Shown in pieces: positions 49,104 to 61,718 of a stretch of DNA of 64,000 bases. The DNA comes from Odiellus spinosus. Lineage: Eukaryota; Arthropoda; Arachnida; Opiliones; Phalangiidae. A model generated the notes under the pieces. That model was not told the DNA's origin and did no database searches. It saw nothing but the letters and a program-made list of their open reading frames with translations. Every line of letters starts with the position of its first letter. The stretch's first letter is position 1. The stretch spans positions 20,561,024-20,625,023 of the forward strand of contig OY987231.1 of the NCBI GenBank assembly GCA_963920705.1, given 5' to 3'. A program made the translations under genes and the position numbers.

Positions 49104-51950
49104 ATGACGACTTTGTATTCTGGCTACCAACAACAGCTCAGTAACATTCCTTTTAAAGCTAAGGTGACACTTATAACAGTCAGTGTTGGAATTGTATTCT
49201 TGGGAATATTTTCACGGTAATTAAGCTGGTTTAATTTAAAAACTAGTAACTATATTAGACTTTCACTACCACACAGTTTTCTTGGTTCAAGAAGAAAAAC
49301 GCGCAAAATTGGTAATATTCCTTATTCAAAGTATTCCAGAAACTGTGAGTAAAATTACATGATATCATGCATTAAAATACACGCAAATTAAACCAACTAC
49401 GTGCTTAAAGTGGGTACTCGCCAGTCCAGCATCGCACCAGGAAGTGAAATACGCACGCCATATAGATACAGCTTGGTACATAGTGACAAAGTATCCGTGA
49501 TAGGGTTACCTAGTATTACTCAGAACGGGGGTCTAGCGGCGACTCATCTAACACCTCAACAACTTGGAGTCATGGGTACCTAGCTCTTGATATTGATGTC
49601 CTTATCGATGTCTCGTTGTGTCTAACCTGTGTGTCTTTACGAGGTATGGAAGCTTTAGACACGGCGGTCGCTTACTGGGAAGATGCGTTGGCTTCTTACA
49701 ATCACGAAGGCCTCAATCAGTTTGCATTGACTAATGTGGAGGAGAATAAATTCACCCACGAATTAGAGGGAGTTCTCGACAGTGCCCACGAATTACAAAA
49801 ATTGTGCACGCAATTATTTTTATTCGAAAATTCCATCATTTTTCAAACGCAATCAGCAAGTTCCTTACATTTGGATCGTTATTCGGAGTCTGATAGAAGA
49901 ACCGTAACTAGTTTCAGTTCAGCCGCTGAAAGTTTTGTTTCTGCACAAGCTGATGTATGAATTTGATATTCAGTTTAAACTTAGCAATGATAAATAATAT
50001 AATCTTGATTTATAGCTTGGTGACATAAAAGATTTTGACGAATATGGTGAAATTATGATTGACGTAGATAAACTAACTTTGTATAATAACGCTCTTAAAC
50101 CGGCAAATGATGGCGAGGTTCCTATTCGAAAATTAAGGTATTAATTACTCTGATGGATTTATCTCGTTAATAACTTTAATTCAGTACGTATTATTGTTTA
50201 GGACTGAACTAACGAGATGTCCCGATGAAGTAGATTGCTTAGCCAAAGTTCATTGCATTCGTTTAGCGTTTCAGTACTTATTTGAAAAACCAGATCCGTG
50301 CGCCTGGTTTGTAAATGTTGGAGGACAATTACTTACTGATCTACTTATATATGCTGAAAAGGTACAAATAATGTACTTCAAAGAGATTTTACTGTAATTG
50401 TAATCAAATCTAATCTAAACGTTTGTGTCCAGGATCCAAAAGACTGTCAAATTGCCTATGATGAAATGATAAATTTTGTACAAATTAAAAAAAATTGGAG
50501 TATCATGGAAGAAGAATTAGGAGCTAGAGGAGTAATTAGTTTGTTTTAGGAAATATATCGTGGAAATGGCTTTACCTATACTGTCTTTTTAGGTGCCATG
50601 TTTATCATTTTACGATATTGTGCTGGACTATATGTTAATGGACGCATTTGATGATTTGGACAATCCACCAACTTCAGTCAAAGCAGTTATACAAAACAGA
50701 TGGCTATCCAATGGATTTAAAGAATCTGTTAGTAAAATTATACCCCTTAGGCTCTGTACAAAAGGAGTTGGCATATAATAGACCCAAATTTATCAATGAA
50801 AAGTAAAACTGACGTCACTCGAATGTAATAACAGCCCTGTTAGATTTTTCAATTTTTAAAGATTAATTTCTCGAATACTAGATGGCAGCGCGGTAAAATT
50901 ATAAGGGTTACTGTTTGTTATCTTAAGATTTTTGAAAATGGCCAGACTGAAACTAGCCTGTAATTCTAGAAGTATTATTATATTTACAAATCTAATAGAA
51001 GTCACCGAGTCGGTCCAACTAGTACTAGATTTAAATACTCGAAATAATCGCTAGTAGTTGTCGAAACAATCTCATTGTTTCTGGACTACTAAACAATTTT
51101 TAACGAGTGAATTGTAAAATGACAAATATTCAGAGTACCTGATTATCTAAACTTGTTCCCCCATTATCAACTGATTACTCGAGTACTCGTTAAGCTTTAA
51201 CCGAGTACTCGTTAAGCTTTAACCGAGTACTCGTTAAGCTTTAACCGAGTACTCGTTAGGCTTTAACCGAGTACTCGTTAGGCTTTAACCGAGTACTCGT
51301 TAGGCTTTAACCGAGTACTCGTTAGGCTTTAACCGAGTACTCGTTAGGCTTTAACCGAGTACTCGTTAGGCTTTAACCGAGTACTCGTTAGGCTTTGTGT
51401 TGAATCTCATTAAGAAAGTATTTTCTGCCGACTTCCCTCGAACTCTAGTATAATTTGAATCATCTAATTGGTTGAAAATTTATTATTTAGGCACTATCTA
51501 CCGCTGTTTGGTCCGTTTTGCAGGCTAAAAGACGTAGATTAAAAGTTAGTAATTCCTTTAATTAAGACCAAAAACGTCCTATCAAAATATTCTTGGTCTT
51601 TTAGGCTTTCAAAATTTTAACTCTTTTATTGTTGTAGCATTCAGATGGCTTTTCTAGTCATTTTTACGCAATTTCTGAGCATTTAACGCCCGTTTTAGCA
51701 TGGGGCTTCCTAGGACCTAACGAAGACTTGAAAGAAGTCTGTTTGAGTTTTAAGGTATTTTAATGTCATTATTTTCGTGGTATTGGGAGAGATTCATCGC
51801 TTATCCTTGCAGAACGAAGTGGAAGGCTTTATTCAAGACATATTTAACTTTCATAAAGTGAGGTACACGACCGTTGAAGAACTAGCCGAGGATATTTTTA
51901 ATGTCGCCAAAGTTAGATTCGAAATTCTTAGTCAGAAAATCTCATTATGA
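49104..51950 (+). CDS. Miga: Mitoguardin (FAM73/MIGA)
   Basis: An 11-exon gene of 493 aa. Exons: 49104-49216, 49277-49344, 49411-49575, 49644-49954, 50016-50137, 50202-50361, 50433-50531, 50593-50727, 51491-51544, 51638-51754, 51813-51950; in phase to the TGA. Mitoguardins are mitochondrial outer-membrane proteins that promote fusion and bind phospholipids at ER contacts. An N-terminal transmembrane helix (about 19-37, VTLITVSVGIVFLGIF) is followed by a basic stretch (GSRRKTRKIG). Family blocks are QQLGVMGMEALDTAVAYWEDAL, LRTELTRCPDEVDCLAKVHC, VPCLSFYDIVLDYMLMDAF with PPTSVKAVIQNRWL, and LTPVLAWGFLGP. It is somewhat shorter than vertebrate MIGA1/2 (about 600 aa), mostly in the linker after the membrane helix. 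Intron 8 (763 bp) holds a 22-bp minisatellite. Confidence 0.93.
51178..51398. repeat. 22-bp minisatellite (10 copies) in mitoguardin intron 8
   Basis: The unit CGAGTACTCGTTAGGCTTTAAC repeats 10 times with almost no divergence. The first three copies carry TTAAGC where the rest have TTAGGC. Each copy contains the 10-bp palindrome CGAGTACTCG. There are no spacers, so it is not a CRISPR-like array. Confidence 0.92.
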
Positions 51951-52953
51951 TCTAGACTTAATTTTTTTCAAGTTGCCATTTTTCTGTAAATTTAGTAGCG
52001 ATTGACCAAATTTTATATGTAAAATAGATTTCAATAAACTACTTAAAATGCTTAAGTATTGCAAATTCTTTGGGAACGTTATTAATTTACATTCTTACTT
52101 AAATGTTTTAAAATTTAAACTTCAGTTCTTTTACAAATGGATATTTTTCAAGGGTTAGGTTTTTACAAACTCGATTCGGAAATCGATCATCTCCGACATA
52201 GTTTTCAATTGGAAATTCAGGGCATTCGAATGAGGTATCCATCCTTTGTACCTTTATCCAACTCGAACTGCTTTCGACTATATTCATATATTTCTCGCCA
52301 ATGATAATAGTTTTATAGTTTATCCACGCTAAGCTCTTAGCTCTAAGAACGCTGGGCTTATCAGCAAAAATTGATAAAAATCGTTGAAGTTACAATTTTC
52401 AGCGCGTTCATACTTATTTGGCCCTCTTTTTTCCTAAGAAACAAAATCATTTAGACAGAACTAATAAAGGCTATATAAACAGTAGGAACTGGAAGCTCGA
52501 CTTTGATGCATAGCTCACTAAAAATTAGGAGAAAAAAAAATTGGTTGGAGAACGATTTAATTTGACTGATCAAGTTCTAGGAGGGGTAACATATATCAAT
52601 TTACAAAAGTTAAATTTCATAGCCATGATGGTATGTAATATGAAATAATTGTTTTTCTAAATATAAAATTAAACACAATTTATGAAATTAAAACCCTTTG
52701 AATTAAATTATATTTTTTTATAAAATCACACCACAAGAGATCAGCAATTTGAAGCATTTACACCTCGAAGAAAGTCTGCAATTAGCCAATTAGCAAACCT
52801 CGCGAGAGATTATTTTCAGAAAAAAAAAAATCACCGCATTTTATTCTTTGTATTTTGACAAACGTTATCTATCTACGCAAAGTATTTCTATTCTTCGAAT
52901 CTCTATCGCCACTTCTGTTCTTTCATTAAGATTAAGGCTCCTGACCGGTTGCT
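51951..52953. other. Intergenic between mitoguardin and the lectin receptor
   Basis: It contains a candidate polyadenylation signal for mitoguardin (AATAAA, 52033-52038). Otherwise AT-rich with no gene recognised. Confidence 0.5.
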
Positions 52954-55900
52954 ATGAAGTCCTTACATTTTATTCTAATTGTTTCGTCAATTTCCTACTG
53001 TAAGTATCAGAAAAACATTATATTATTTCCCCTGATACTATCTTCACCCGAAATCAAACGCAGATTTCGTAGAGATTAGTTTTCTTAACCTAATTCCACT
53101 ACTAGTTAGACTTAAAAAGGATTTATTTGTTTAGCTGTTGGTTATTCGGAAAAATGTACTATCGGCAATGACGAGAGCAACTGGTATCGTTTCTTGGGCC
53201 ATTGTTATAAATTCTTCGACCTAAATGAGCCAAAGACTTGGACAGCAGCTGAAGAATATTGTAAAAGTCTAGGAGGACATCTTCTTTCCATAGAAAATGA
53301 AGAAGAGAACGAATTTATTGTTAAAGACGTAGGTAGTTTAGTAATCACACAGAATATCGAGGAGTCAAAATTATGTAAAACTAGGGCGGTTATAATATAT
53401 TAAGACAGTTTAACCTGACTTAAAGCCTGCGCAGGCTTGTGATGTAAGATGTGGGGTTCAGAAGGGATATCTTTGGTTCAACAGCTTAGCGAAGCACCCT
53501 GATGTTATGACGTACCATCTACATTATATTGATATTTAATCACGCGTTTCCTTTTAAGTTATTTCAAAGAGATATTCGCTCTAAGTTGTTGTGGACGGGA
53601 CTAAGGGTAAATGGATTCGATTCCGCATTCAAATGGTCAGACGGTAGCATTTTTGACTTTACCAATTGGAAAGGGCAAACCACGCCAGTTCCGATTCGAC
53701 AGTCGTCTTGCGTCGTTATGATTAGGACGGGTAAAATTATTTTAAGGACTTGCTAAGTTATAGAAGTTTTAAATATTTACAAAACGCAAACAGGCAAATG
53801 GTCAGCTACCGATTGTAACTTAATGCTAAATAGCTTCGTATGCAAAATACGAGGAACACGAGATACGCACGCTACGGAACCGCCTCCGAATTATGATGGA
53901 AACTGTCCTGTTTCTTGGTTAAAATTTAGTAAGTTAAATTATATTCGTTGAAGCTTATTTCAAAGTTAGTTTAGTAGATCAATAGTTTACTTTGTTCCTT
54001 TTATTGCACCTAGGGAATAAATGCTACAAAGTTTATGATGGAGATGCGAAAGCAACCTATTTAAACGCCAACGCAAAATGCAGAAATGAGCAATCTAAGC
54101 TCGTGTCGATACACTCAAACGAAGAACAGGGTGGGTTATTATTATTTAAATATTAAAACGTTAAACAGAATCCTTTACATTTAGATTTCCTAACCGCGAG
54201 TATGGCTTCGTTGAATACTTCGGTTTGGATTGGGCTCTCCTCGGATGAACACAGTCGTAGAGTTCATAAATGGGCTGATAGCACGGACTTGAATTTCGTG
54301 AACTGGGCCAAAGGAGAGCCACAATATGTGAGAAATGTTTCTCGATGTTTTTCTGAATTTGAATTAAACTTTGGACTATCGACGATTTAAGTTGCCTGCA
54401 GAACTTTGCGTAAGCGTGATAATGCACCACGAGATCAACATAGCTGGCAAATGGAGCGCTTCGGGTGGGTGCTCTAGGAAAAACGGATTCATTTGCGAGA
54501 GGAACATCGGTGAGGCACTATGATTTAGGAAAATACCTATTTGTAATGTACTAAAACTCTAATTAGATAAAAAGTTTCCACCAACGACGCCAGAACCACC
54601 AAATTGCCCCATGTTCTATGAACGATATAGAGAAAGCTGTTTTATGATCGTCTTCGTAAAGTTTGATGCTAAGAACGCCGAAGAAGAATGTCAGGAAAAT
54701 CATGGTTACTTAGCTTCGATCAACGACCGATTCGACCAGGCATTCATTAGTACATTAGCGAGTTCAGGCAAGGATAGTGAAGATGTTTGGATTGGTTTTT
54801 CGCAACAAATTAAATCGGTAGAAATACATAAGTACCAAAAGTCTAACACGAAAGTAATTTTCCACATTAATTGTCCTTAATTAGCACATTGATTAATATT
54901 AAGAATCAAACCTTTCCACACATGTATGGTTAAGTATATGAAGCCTAATTTGGTGGTTAATTGCCATGAGAGTTATTCTCAACTGAGTATAATTGAGCAA
55001 AAACAGTTAGCCATGGAATATTATTTCCCGCGATGGGCTTCTGATATTAGTGGTACGTCTTCTATTTACTGAAGCAACTATGTATACAGGATGGTAATGA
55101 AATATTTGCCTGGAATAACGGGTGGCCAGTTTACTACACAAATTGGGATACCAATGAACCAAGACAAATAAATAAAAGCAAACTATGTGTTGCGATGAAA
55201 AGTGATAAACGATGGGCTGTGGTTGATTGCTCGACTGAACTACCTTTCGTTTGTAGAGTGGATGATAGTAAGTTAATACTGTAATAAGACATTAGATGCT
55301 AAATTGAGATTAACTACTATTATTAATTTAAGATGAGCCACCAGCTATCACGCATGCGAATATTTCTGGAGTGTGCCCAAAGTCGAAAGTTGAAGGCGTA
55401 GAATTGATCGACTTAAATAATGACGTATGCTATTATTTTGAACAAGATCACGGTAGTAAATGGGTAGATGCCGCAAAAACCTGTGCTGACATAGGTAACT
55501 TATAGTATTTTATGTCTCGAATCAAAATATAGTTCATAATTTCTAACAGGAAACGATGGGAAGTTAGCTAGTTTTCATAGTCAGCACGATCTTGATCTTG
55601 TAAGATCGCAAATAAATGAAATAAATCCTCATTATACCACGAATTTATGGATTGGTCTAGTGAAAAATGAAAATGGTAAACGTTTACTAACTATGTTTTG
55701 TACAGAGTCTTACCGTAAAAATTTATTTAGGGGGATATTCTTGGATGGATAATAGTCCAGCGGAATTCGTAGCTTGGGACGTCGACAATCCAACAAATTC
55801 AAATTCTGATCTAGACTTGCATTCATATTATGGATGCGTTTCATTGAAACCTCATAACATGAAGTTTCAAAGGGAGAGTTGTTCAGCTCTTAGAGGTTTC

Positions 55901-58900
55901 ATTTGCGAAATCAAGAAAAGTTAGTCGATTGGTTCTTTAAAACGGCAACCTCTGTTAAAAAAAAAACAGCGATTTCCCAAAACCAAGCTTGGAGGGTGTG
56001 TTAACCCGAGACATAATTTAAAAAGCACACATGGAGATATCTTTAATTTGGCTAGAGATATGTCTTGAAGCTGGCCATAGATATGTTTTAAAAGTTGGTC
56101 TATTGAAGTTTCCAAAGAGATGATTTTAAGTTTGTTAAAGGCCCTATCTGCCCAGAAATTTGCTCCTTTAAAACGATCGTCCCGTATGCACACATCCTAG
56201 CTTTGATGGTACAATTTGTTATGGTCAATGTTGTCTGCTAAGCTAGAAAAGAAGGGGACTTTAAAGACGATTTTAAAAATCGCAGATAGTCCCTTTAACT
56301 GATATCTCGAAGCAAACCTAACTACATCTAAGTAGCGTTGACATTCTAGACTTTTACACCGTTTTGGAAAGTCAAATTCGGAAATTTTGAGATAACCCGT
56401 TTAGTAAAGGTCAAGAAATCCAATTAATATCTCAGATTCAAGTGTAATCGTAGCGTACTGTCTTATATTTAACCGATCGTTAGAAAAGTATTCCCTTCAA
56501 TCAAAATTTCCCATAAACCCTTGTTTTGTGAAACCGCTGTTGCGAAAGTCTCTAGCAATAATTGAATATAAAATTGGCCGTGCATAATAAACCGCCATAA
56601 TTATTTTAGTTCCTATTGTCTCCGAAAACACCACTGATGACGATGGAAATTTCAATACATTATTTGAAATTAAAGATATAAATAATGGACTTGATCTGAA
56701 AACGAACAACTTTGCCCTTCAAAGCGAAAATGGGAAAGGTACATTAAATATTGAATTTTTTTCAAAACCATTATTCAAGTGACGATTAGAATTTTTTTTT
56801 TTTTTTTTTATATATAGATAACTATCAAATGGGTGTGGGGTCTATAACTGCCATCACAATTTTCGCGCTCATTTCCATTATTGTCATTGGGGGCATCGTT
56901 TTTCTCTTCTTGAAAAGGCGGAGATTTTTTCCAAGATATTACAATCAAGGCGTAAGAGACAAGTATTATCTTAAAGTTATAATGATCCGCTCCTTGAATG
57001 CACTGACAGAATAATACTAACTATACATTAAAGAAATGAAACTCGGGGCAAAGATATATGTTGTGGATTGGTATGTTCCGTAAAGTAATGGCCACAATCA
57101 ATCTACCCTATGCGATAACATTGAACTCCATGTCTCCATTATACATAGAGGTTCGAAGAGTGCTTTAATAAAGAGCTTTCCAATAAAGCATTCTTCAATC
57201 TCATGTAACACTACTCTTTTCTTTAAGTAAAGAAATCGCTGACCAATATAGGGGATCATATCAACCAAGAACAATGACTACTAAACACCATTGTCTTCTA
57301 TCCAGAAAATATTTTTGCAATCGTTATGCAATATTGGCAGGTTAAGATTTCTTAACCAAAATCTATCTATAAAGCAAAAAGTCTCCTGTTTTTGTTTCTC
57401 AATGGTTTCAAGAAATATTTTGAAATGGAAAACGGTATTGGAAGTTGTATTTGGTGTATAGTTTGCAAGTCATTGGTTCGTCCTGGTACAATTACCAGAG
57501 GACAGAAGCGTCGCGTTATAAAAATTACTTTATACCTCTCAAAAGCTGAGTCAACACTTTGTTATCCTCCTTGGAACGGCTTAATGTTTTTGACTCACTA
57601 AAAACTGATATTCCAAACTGTAGACGTGTATTATCTTATCATATATTTCTCTCTAGTGAGTAATATACGTATGCTTATTATTTTTATCAGCCTGAAATAT
57701 TGCAAGGCGCGTATTTCCAAACCCTCGGTAGCAAACAAGAGCCTGGGTAAATATCCACCGGTGATATTTCAGCAAGAAGGATCAGACAAGGAGAGGAAAA
57801 GTGGGGACGGCGCGGTTACTACTGCGTCGGCCTAAACTCCCACTATTAGAGAGCGGGGGTAGAGACGTTTCGTGGTAAGTTGTTGTCACGTGGGTAAAAC
57901 GGATCCTTTATCAGCTTCGTAGTAGTCGACGACGCTAGTGGCAACGTGACAAAAGTTTACCTCGAGAATTTCCATTCCCCCCTTTCCACCCGAGTGGGAG
58001 GTTGGCTCTTCTCTAACTCAACGCAGCCCCACTTTTCCTCTCCTTGTCTGATCCTTCTTGATTTGAGCCTCTCTCAAAATCCTTGTAAGGGATGCAGCCC
58101 ATCTACCTATTTTTCTAGTAACACGAGTGGTTGATCATTCCACGTAATCGGTGTACTAAAGTGACTATGTAACTGAATACGTATTTAGCGTTGTCAAAGG
58201 CTGTAGTCAATTACGAAAAGCTTAGTCGTGGTAAGTTGTTGTCACGTGGGTAAAACGGATCCTTTATCAGCTTCGTAGTAGTCGACGACGCTAGTGGCAA
58301 CGTGACAAAAGTTTACCTCGAGAATTTCCATTCCCCCCTTTCCACCCGAGTGGGAGGTTGGCTCTTCTCTAACTCAACGCAGCCCCACTTTTCCTCTCCT
58401 TGTCTGATCCTTCTTGATTTGAGCCTCTCTCAAAATCCTTGTAAGGGATGCAGCCCATCTACCTATTTTTCTAGTAACACGAGTGGTTGATCATTCCACG
58501 TAATCGGTGTACTAAAGTGACTATGTAACTGAATACGTATTTAGCGTTGTCAAAGGCTGTAGTCAATTACGAAAAGCTTAGTCGGTGTACAGATTTTACG
58601 GAAGTGTTAAACCCTTCGTAGTAACATGCTCTAGTAATACAAATGAAAACAATATAGGCATATAAGCTTCATACTAGTAATTAAAAGTGCCACCCACTGG
58701 CAAAACTTGTACTAAAAATGGCTTAGAGCTTGGCCCAAAGTATAAAGTCTGGACGCGAAGGGATTTCCATAGGATTAAGGTGTTCAAATGTCATTAAGGA
58801 CTATTTCAAAACAAAACTTGTTTATTTTGAATACAATCTTGTATTTAAAATGTGTTTTTGTTATTCCAGCTTTACGAAGAAGTTCATAAATTAGAAATGG

Positions 58901-58911
58901 AATTTACTTGA
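52954..58911 (+). CDS. Type I membrane protein with four C-type lectin domains
   Basis: A 15-exon gene of 711 aa. Exons: 52954-52999, 53135-53328, 53559-53730, 53794-53928, 54014-54130, 54185-54327, 54392-54509, 54567-54817, 55090-55267, 55333-55494, 55550-55675, 55731-55919, 56610-56738, 56818-56951, 58870-58911; all in phase. Signal peptide at 1-15. The four CTLDs are at about 22-157, 173-305, 320-451 and 465-610, each ending in a [F]-[VI]-C motif (FVCKI, FICER, FVCRV, FICEI). A short acidic stalk, one transmembrane helix (about 660-684) followed by KRRR, and a short cytoplasmic tail containing YEEV, a YxxΦ-type sorting motif, complete the protein. The layout resembles mannose-receptor-type endocytic lectins, without a fibronectin-II or ricin domain. 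None of the domains shows the canonical EPN/QPD plus WND calcium/sugar motifs, so sugar binding is not assured. The small last exon is placed on phase and the sensible tail only, and the intron before it is 1.9 kb. Confidence 0.85.
55920..56609. other. Lectin-receptor intron 12, containing a TTAA MITE
   Basis: A 690-bp intron. Apart from the element at 56139-56294 I see nothing. The minus frames at 55921-56193 and 56497-56709 are not supported. Confidence 0.5.
56139..56294. mobile_element. 156-bp MITE with TTAA target duplication
   Basis: TTAA at 56135-56138 and 56295-56298 flank inverted ends AGGCCCTATCTGC and GCAGATAGTCCCT. The interior aligns with a diverged copy at 34294-34368. Like the 14566 element it fits piggyBac/Kolobok-type TTAA insertion, but the termini differ, so it is a separate family. 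Confidence 0.7.
56952..57772. other. Lectin-receptor last intron, left part
   Basis: No gene recognised. The 69-codon frames at 57392 and 57626 have no support. Confidence 0.45.
57773..58060. mobile_element. CAAGAAGGATC-family MITE, copy 2
   Basis: Starts CAAGAAGGATCAGACAAG and ends CTTGTCTGATCCTTCTTG. Flanks ATTTCAG (57766-57772) and ATTTGAG (58061-58067) form a 7-bp duplication with one mismatch. The body is very similar to the 43919-44209 copy. It lies in the last intron of the lectin receptor. Confidence 0.85.
57872..58583. repeat. Exact 356-bp tandem duplication
   Basis: 57872-58227 and 58228-58583 are identical as far as I can read, including the same 62-codon shadow frame (57946 and 58302). 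The duplicated block comprises the right two thirds of the CAAGAAGGATC MITE plus about 165 bp of flank. The second copy therefore has a right MITE end (at 58416) but no left end. Confidence 0.92.
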
Positions 58912-59978
58912 ATCTGATTTCCACCGTTCAGTACTAACCATAAATACAAAGAATGTCTTAGCTTCTATACTTAAGTGCCGTGATATTTTTATTGTATCAT
59001 TAAACCATGATCTCAATAAATAATTGTATTTGTCAAAGTTCCATCGATAAGAATATAATTATCTTTAAGATGCTGCAGATTTGAATTTTGAAGCATATCT
59101 CAAGTTTGTGTTATTCTATTTTTTTTTTTATCTTAAAGTGAGGCTGACACGGAAATTTCATGAGTTTCAAATGGTATTTGAGTAAAAATATTCGATAAAT
59201 ACTAAAATAAAAGGATAACACCATCAGTAAAAATAAATATATATAAAATATATATATCTTCGAAATGTTTGGAAAAAAAAATTGCCCGCATTACTATGGT
59301 CGCCTGGCTTTTGTAGAGCCAATAGATGAATTTCGCGCCTTCTCTCACGTGATATGGTCATTTTTCCGCGGTATTTTTGTGAAAATACTTAAACAAGAAA
59401 CTCCTGCCTTCATTTGAAACCTATTCTACGTCATCAAGTGAAAAAAATCATTTATATTTTTTTGGCATATTACTTTTGAAATTTCTTAAATTTTAGTTCC
59501 TTTACAATTATGAGTAATGATCTTTGATAGTTTGAAAAAGATTTATATATTACACATACGCTTTCGGAAAAAAAAACTGGTGACAACCTCACTTTAAAAA
59601 TATTGATAATACATTTGAACTTTCAACTTTAAAATTCGAAAATAACTATCCAACATTGCTTTTAACGAATTTTCTATTAAAACTCTAGTGCTTATTAAAA
59701 CCAAATCCCTAGTGCAATTTAAAAACCAAATCAAATTTAATCTTAAAATTATTTTTAACTTGGTTATATCCAGTTCGTTTGCCCACTTATTATATCAGTA
59801 TAAAGGCTAGTAAAACTAAAATATCTACTTGAAGTTTGATTCTCACTACATCTTTTACTTATCTGGATTTGAAGTTTTGTTAAAATCCACCCTTTGGAAC
59901 GTCAAACGTTTAAGTGATAAATTCTTTAAACGAAATATTTAAAACTCATTTCGTTAACAGACCCACACAGTTTTTAGA
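58912..59978. other. Intergenic between the lectin receptor and PI-PLC-X genes
   Basis: It contains AATAAA at 59015-59020 as the likely polyadenylation signal of the lectin receptor. No gene recognised in the remainder. Confidence 0.5.
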
Positions 59979-61536
59979 ATGGTTAGGTTCGATAGTTCAA
60001 TTTTATTGTTAGCTTACCTAGTGTTAGCCTGCGCTAACTGGGACGCCGTTTCGTCGGCCAGAATTCTATGGGAGCACGATAAAGCTCCGAATACTGGTAA
60101 TTTTAGTTACTATCAATTTTCTTAATATTTAAATTTAGTTAAAATTTCGTAAAATAATTTCATCTTTAAGAACGCGATGATGTTATTATATTTTAATAAT
60201 TAACATAAATGGTATACATTCAGATGTCGATTGCAGTGGCGACCCAAACCCTGAAATTTACTTTACAGTCAGTTCCCTGGCAAAGGTATCCATTAAGGGA
60301 AAAATTACACAAAGACAACTGGAACTCGGCTGGTTCAACATCGTCAAAAAGAAAGGAGACGTTGTTGCCATCTTCAACCGTGACCCAGCCTTTTCTATGC
60401 TCCCGCCTTTACAATCAGTCGACGTTGGAACTTTAAACGACACCTTTTTCCGATCCACCGTTCAATTCCCTGTCCAGAGTTTCGGCGACAACAATCTGAC
60501 GTCCGATTGCTTAGGATATTGGGGTGGTTATTTTCGATCCAATATGGACGTAGTCGCCTTAACCTGCATTCGAGCCAGACCTTTCTGGATGTCCGAAAAT
60601 ATAAAATATATAGGAAACTTAAACTTGACAAACCTGATGATTCCGGGTACTCACGACTCCGGTAGTTACATACCTTACGAAGGATTTAGGAGTGAAAATG
60701 TACTAATCAAGTTCACGTACGCCCAAGACGAAGATATATTTAACCAATTGTGCTTCGGAATAAGAACTGTCGACCTGCGTATAGGTTATTACGAAAACAC
60801 GGACGAGAAATTTTGGATCAACCACGATTTTATTCGTACGCCTAACCCTTTGTCGAAAGTGATAAACGATGTCAAGAGATTTATTTCATTGGCCAAAGAT
60901 GAAATTATTATTTTGGACTTTCACCGATTTCCCGAGGGTTTTAAAGATAATACGGCGCACGTTCTGTTAATCGAAAGATTAGTGTTGGAGTTGGGTGAGC
61001 TACTGATTCCCAAATCTGTGGGTTATTCCGCTACCGTAGATGAAATATTGAACAGTGGGAAACGCGTTTTAATCGCTTATAATAGCAAAGCCCGTGAAGG
61101 ACACGAACTCCTGTGGCCAGAGGTTAGCCAGAAATGGGGGGAAGAAAATAGTGTCGAAGGCTTGAAGGAATACTTTGAACGTATCTACGAACAATCTCTT
61201 CCTCGGGTATTGTGGGCCGCTATGGCGGAACTTACGCCAACAACAGCTGACGTCATCATGAGACCACATCTTGGTCTCCGATATTTCGCCAACCTCGTTA
61301 ACCGCGATGTTACCAAATGGTTCAGGGGTGATTGGGGTACCAAATCAAACATAATTGCGAGTGATTATTACTTGGGAAATAACGTTATCGATACGGCTAT
61401 TGAAATGAATAGGAAGAAAGGCGCTTGTAGTCGAGAGGATGACGTTCCAAATATTTTTCCGAAATTCAATTTCATAAAACCACACTTGAGATCAAGGGAA
61501 GGAAATAATTTGTACATAAGTGAATATCAGTTTTAA
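59979..61536 (+). CDS. Secreted PI-PLC X-domain protein
   Basis: Two exons (59979-60096 and 60224-61536), 476 aa. The N-terminus (SSILLLAYLVLACA) is a signal peptide. A beta-rich region of about 110 residues follows (EIYFTVSS to AIFNRDP), as in arthropod PLCXD-like proteins. The X domain starts near residue 165. It has MIPGTHDSGSY (catalytic His at about 183, with Asp), VDLRIGYY (Arg) and INHDFI (second His at about 240), then DEIIILDFHRFPEGF. These match the catalytic residues of bacterial-type PI-PLC. There is no Y, EF-hand or C2 domain, so it is not a classical signalling PLC. The substrate could be phosphatidylinositol or GPI-like lipid, but this is inference. The start uses the first ATG after a CA-rich leader. 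AATAAA lies at 61607-61612. Confidence 0.9.
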
Positions 61537-61606
61537 ATTAGTGTAAAGCAAAATATTTGGAAAAATTTAATTGAAAAACACATTTTATATTTTGTATTTT
61601 TATTGG

Positions 61607-61612
61607 AATAAA
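61607..61612 (+). terminator. Polyadenylation signal of the PI-PLC-X gene
   Basis: AATAAA 71 nt after the stop, followed by TGTTTTATT, a GT/T-rich downstream element. Confidence 0.7.
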
Positions 61613-61718
61613 TGTTTTATTCTTAAAGTAATTATTGATAAGTTACGTTTATTTAAAACCAATAATCGTAGGTATATTTGTTTTATATCTATTTTTAAAT
61701 ATTATATACAGGTTTAAG

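Noticed and set aside
51178..51398. CRISPR array
   Set aside because: The 22-bp units are directly adjacent with no unique spacers, and the genome is eukaryotic. The same applies to the 21-bp repeat at 16727-16812.
57946..58490. Two identical 62-codon ORFs as a duplicated small gene
   Set aside because: Both lie in the MITE-bearing 356-bp duplication within an intron; identity reflects duplication of non-coding DNA.
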